From Candidatus Heimdallarchaeota archaeon (GTDB lineage: Archaea > Asgardarchaeota > Heimdallarchaeia > Heimdallarchaeales > Kariarchaeaceae), in NCBI GenBank assembly GCA_021399405.1, contig JAAFKL010000360.1, positions 1-8,247 of the forward strand: a stretch of 8,247 nucleotides of DNA, in the 5' to 3' direction. The notes under the pieces are model-generated. The model did not search any database, had not been told where the DNA came from, and saw only the letters and a list, made by a program, of their open reading frames with translations. This document shows positions 6,407-8,247 of the stretch, one piece after another. A program made the translations under genes and the position numbers. Each line of letters begins with the position of its first letter. Position 1 is the stretch's first letter.

Positions 6407-7759
6407 TTACTCATATTCTGGTAGTTCAGCTACTTTTTGCCAGATCTTGGGTGCAATTTCTTGACATTTTTTAGAAATTTCGTATTCATTGATCCCAAGA
6501 ATTCTCCCTTCAATCATTCGTGGCTTCCCATCTGTAATTGTAGTAGCAACTGGTACATTAATTACTCCAAACATCACATGACCAAGCACATTATCTGAGT
6601 TAATGGGTGCCTTGGGATAGTAGTTTGATATAATCAAATCGGCTTTTAATCCAGTTTCTAATCGTCCCACTTGAAGTCCATTAATTTTCTCAATAATCCG
6701 GGGATTTCCCTTCATCAGTGCATCATATACCTCAACGGTACCAACTGTATTATCTTGAGCATTATGCTTGTGGATTAATGGTGCTACCATCAGCTCTGCT
6801 TTCATATCTGCAGACATACCATCTGTACCCATTCCCAGATCAATTCCTTCTTCTAAAACCTTGAAAATATCCAAAGTTCCCACAGCATTATTCATATTTG
6901 ATCGAGGTTGATGAGAAACATTAACATTATATTTCTTCATGAGTGGTAGATCTAAGTCCTCAGTATGAATACAATGAGCAACAAGTGATTTTTCATTGAG
7001 AATATTGAATTTTTCTAATCGTTGCATAACGGTGGAACCGAAATTTGCTTTAGCATGCTCCATATCTGATTTATCTTCAGCAACATGGATATGAACTCCA
7101 GTATCAAATTCTTTTTCCAATTCGGCAGCTCGTTCAAGATGGGCATCATCAAGTGTAAATGAAGCATGAAGTCCAACCAATCCGGAAATAAAATCATCAT
7201 TCTTACCATAATGCTTTTTCAAAAATCGTTCATTCTCACTTAACCCTTTTTGAGCTTCTTCTTCACCATTACGATTAGTAACTTCATAACACAGATTAGA
7301 TTTCACACCAAGTTCTCTTGCGGCTTTTTCCAATAAATCGAGGCTTCCATCAACATATGCAGGGCTCGCGTGGTGATCAATCATGTAGGTTGTACCACTT
7401 TTGATTGCTTGAATATTACCAAGTAAAGCACTGTAGTACACAGCATCCTTATCCAATGCTTGGTCTATTTTCCACCATAAGTTCTTGAGCACACTAACAA
7501 AACCCTTAGGAAATGGAGGTAACGGCATTCCTGTTGCAAATGCACTGTAATGATGCATATGCGCACAAGTAAAACCAGGCATCACAACACGGCCTTTAGC
7601 ATCAAGAAACTGCTCAGAATTCTTATATTTCTCTCTAAGTTCTTGAGTAGGTCCTATGGCGACAATTTTATCATTTTCAATATATACCGATCCTCGTGGA
7701 ATCACAGAGTTAGAACGGTCCATGGTTACGATATAACCATTCTCAATTAACAGGCTCAT
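6407..7759 (-). CDS. ssnA: SsnA-type putative aminohydrolase
   Basis: This 450-residue amidohydrolase matches the SsnA group closely. The run VLKNLWWKIDQALDKDAVYYSALL (about 90-113) and IDHHASPAYVDGSL (127-140) are hallmarks shared with E. coli SsnA as I remember it, as is PRSNMNN (285-291). Metal ligands are present: His67 and His69 (AHMHH), His223, His225 and Glu228 (HIHVAED), His262 (AHCIH) and Asp313 (GTDGMSAD). SsnA lies in purine-catabolic or selenium-dependent molybdenum-hydroxylase loci in bacteria, alongside xdhD, ygfK and mocA. Its substrate is unsettled and hydrolytic deamination of a purine-like ring is generally assumed. A TTG two codons earlier (7763-7765) is also open, but ATG at 7759 gives the natural start MSLLIENGYIV. 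There is no Shine-Dalgarno sequence, and an AT-rich box near 7784-7791 suits a leaderless transcript. It is more than 3 kb from the mocA-like gene and oppositely oriented, so it is not in one operon with it. Confidence 0.9.
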   Translation of the reverse strand: MSLLIENGYIVTMDRSNSVIPRGSVYIENDKIVAIGPTQELREKYKNSEQFLDAKGRVVMPGFTCAHMHHYSAFATGMPLPPFPKGFVSVLKNLWWKIDQALDKDAVYYSALLGNIQAIKSGTTYMIDHHASPAYVDGSLDLLEKAARELGVKSNLCYEVTNRNGEEEAQKGLSENERFLKKHYGKNDDFISGLVGLHASFTLDDAHLERAAELEKEFDTGVHIHVAEDKSDMEHAKANFGSTVMQRLEKFNILNEKSLVAHCIHTEDLDLPLMKKYNVNVSHQPRSNMNNAVGTLDIFKVLEEGIDLGMGTDGMSADMKAELMVAPLIHKHNAQDNTVGTVEVYDALMKGNPRIIEKINGLQVGRLETGLKADLIISNYYPKAPINSDNVLGHVMFGVINVPVATTITDGKPRMIEGRILGINEYEISKKCQEIAPKIWQKVAELPEYE

Positions 7760-7882
7760 GATCAATTTCTTATATAATTTTACAATTATTAAGAATTCAC
7801 GTTCAGCAACTCTAAATCTGATGTCGCCATCATAGTTTCTCTCAAATAGAAAGAACTATTCAATTAGATTTTGTTTTATAAT

Positions 7883-8190
7883 AAAAAACGGTGCTTCCTT
7901 CTGCTTCTCATCCTACTGGTGTTAACAAAGTCAGGTCTTCCGTGATTTTTTAACCACTGGTTGATCATTTTCAATCCGTGGATTGGGGACCAGCGTTCCT
8001 GTTTTTTTCAAACAGGGTAGGACAACTGTGAACAGTTTTCGGTACGCTTCCAGCTTTTCCGTGTTTCCTCCAAAGGAAGAAATGACAGGTAGATACTTAC
8101 CTAGTCCTCTTACTCCTTTAATTCCAAAGGATGTAAGTATAAGTTGTTACAATCACGAGATTGTATCGTTATTAATATGTTAGTTGAGTA
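7883..8190 (-). ncRNA. Putative structured non-coding RNA, family unknown
   Basis: No convincing reading frame covers this stretch, but inverted repeats are dense. Perfect or near-perfect stems are TACAATC/GATTGTA (8148-8165, loop 4), ATACTTAC/GTAAGTAT (8093-8100 with 8133-8140) enclosing TCCTTT/AAAGGA (8114-8131), AACTG/CAGTT (8024-8037), CCTGTTT/AAACAGG (7998-8016) and CAATC/GATTG (7972-7985). AGCGT/ACGCT (7992-7996 with 8044-8048) encloses two of these hairpins as a three-way junction. The minus strand is preferred because its unpaired segments are A-rich, it ends in T6 (7883-7888) as archaeal termination requires, and a TATA-like box lies at 8212-8220. Plus-strand transcription would meet internal T6 and T7 runs. 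The implied length of about 300 nt suits RNase P or SRP RNA, but I could not find the conserved core of either. Ends are approximate. Confidence 0.4.
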
Positions 8191-8211
8191 ATTAAACTAC
8201 TGAAATCTGAC

Positions 8212-8220
8212 CCTATATAA
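8212..8220 (-). promoter_or_regulatory. TATA-like box for the putative RNA gene
   Basis: On the minus strand this reads TTATATAGG, a good archaeal TATA-box match. Initiation would be expected about 25 bases downstream, near 8190, just before the first stem of the structured region. The A-T richness of the area makes chance matches common. Confidence 0.3.
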
Positions 8221-8247
8221 GAAAACTAAGATGGTCTATCTTATCAC

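Noticed and set aside
7015..7209. Minus-strand alternative frame, and a plus-strand frame at 7550-7750, inside ssnA
   Set aside because: Both overlap strongly conserved SsnA sequence in the true frame.
7789..7833. 14-codon minus-strand mini-frame (MMATSDLELLNVNS) upstream of ssnA
   Set aside because: It is too short to support without conservation and has no Shine-Dalgarno or well-placed promoter. It could only be an upstream leader peptide.
7983..8183. Plus-strand frame of 66 codons at the right end
   Set aside because: It runs through the hairpin-rich region, shows no recognisable motif or start context, and its composition follows the inverted repeats rather than a protein pattern.
7883..8190. 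Naming the structured region RNase P RNA or SRP RNA
   Set aside because: GGAGGAAA (8066-8073) and GGAAGCA (7892-7898) on the minus strand resemble fragments of RNase P CR-I and the SRP helix 8 loop, but partner strands and the surrounding conserved cores do not fit.
1..8247. CRISPR array, tRNA genes, insertion sequence or attachment site
   Set aside because: No regularly spaced repeats, no cloverleaf with a T-loop motif, no transposase and no flanking terminal repeats were seen by eye on either strand.

Overview
The window is AT-rich and looks archaeal. Most start codons have no Shine-Dalgarno sequence. Several instead have AT-rich, TATA-like stretches about 22-30 bases upstream, as expected for leaderless archaeal transcripts, and weak starts (GTG, TTG) are used. 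A small TRASH-like zinc-finger membrane protein also fits an archaeon. An Asgard-type or other mesophilic lineage is possible, but no marker gene here fixes the taxonomy.

Left part (1-994): the start of a CBS-domain-pair protein that runs off the left edge (minus), then a MoaD/ThiS-like ubiquitin-fold protein ending in Gly-Gly-Gly (minus), then a 217-base divergent intergenic region. Centre left (995-4140, plus): an ATZ/TRZ-type metal-dependent amidohydrolase (GTG start) is followed after 9 bases by a MocA-like molybdopterin nucleotidyltransferase, probably in one operon. A cysteine-synthase-family PLP enzyme follows behind its own likely promoter. Centre right (4199-6201, minus): a 12-helix MFS transporter (TTG start) converges on the PLP enzyme, and upstream of it lies a two-helix membrane protein with zinc-finger-like cysteines at both ends. 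Right part (6407-7759, minus): a clear SsnA-type amidohydrolase.

The last 490 bases hold no convincing protein gene. They contain a dense series of inverted repeats, with a TATA-like box at one end and a T6 tract at the other. I read this as a probable structured non-coding RNA of about 300 nt on the minus strand, family unknown.

The theme linking several genes is molybdenum-hydroxylase and purine/N-heterocycle chemistry. SsnA, a MocA-like cofactor enzyme and a second COG0402 hydrolase recall the bacterial xdhD/ygfK/ssnA/mocA loci, but no hydroxylase subunit is present in this window. The MoaD-like carrier could serve molybdopterin synthesis, tRNA thiolation, protein modification or sulfur transfer to a cysteine synthase. 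The sequence alone does not decide among these.
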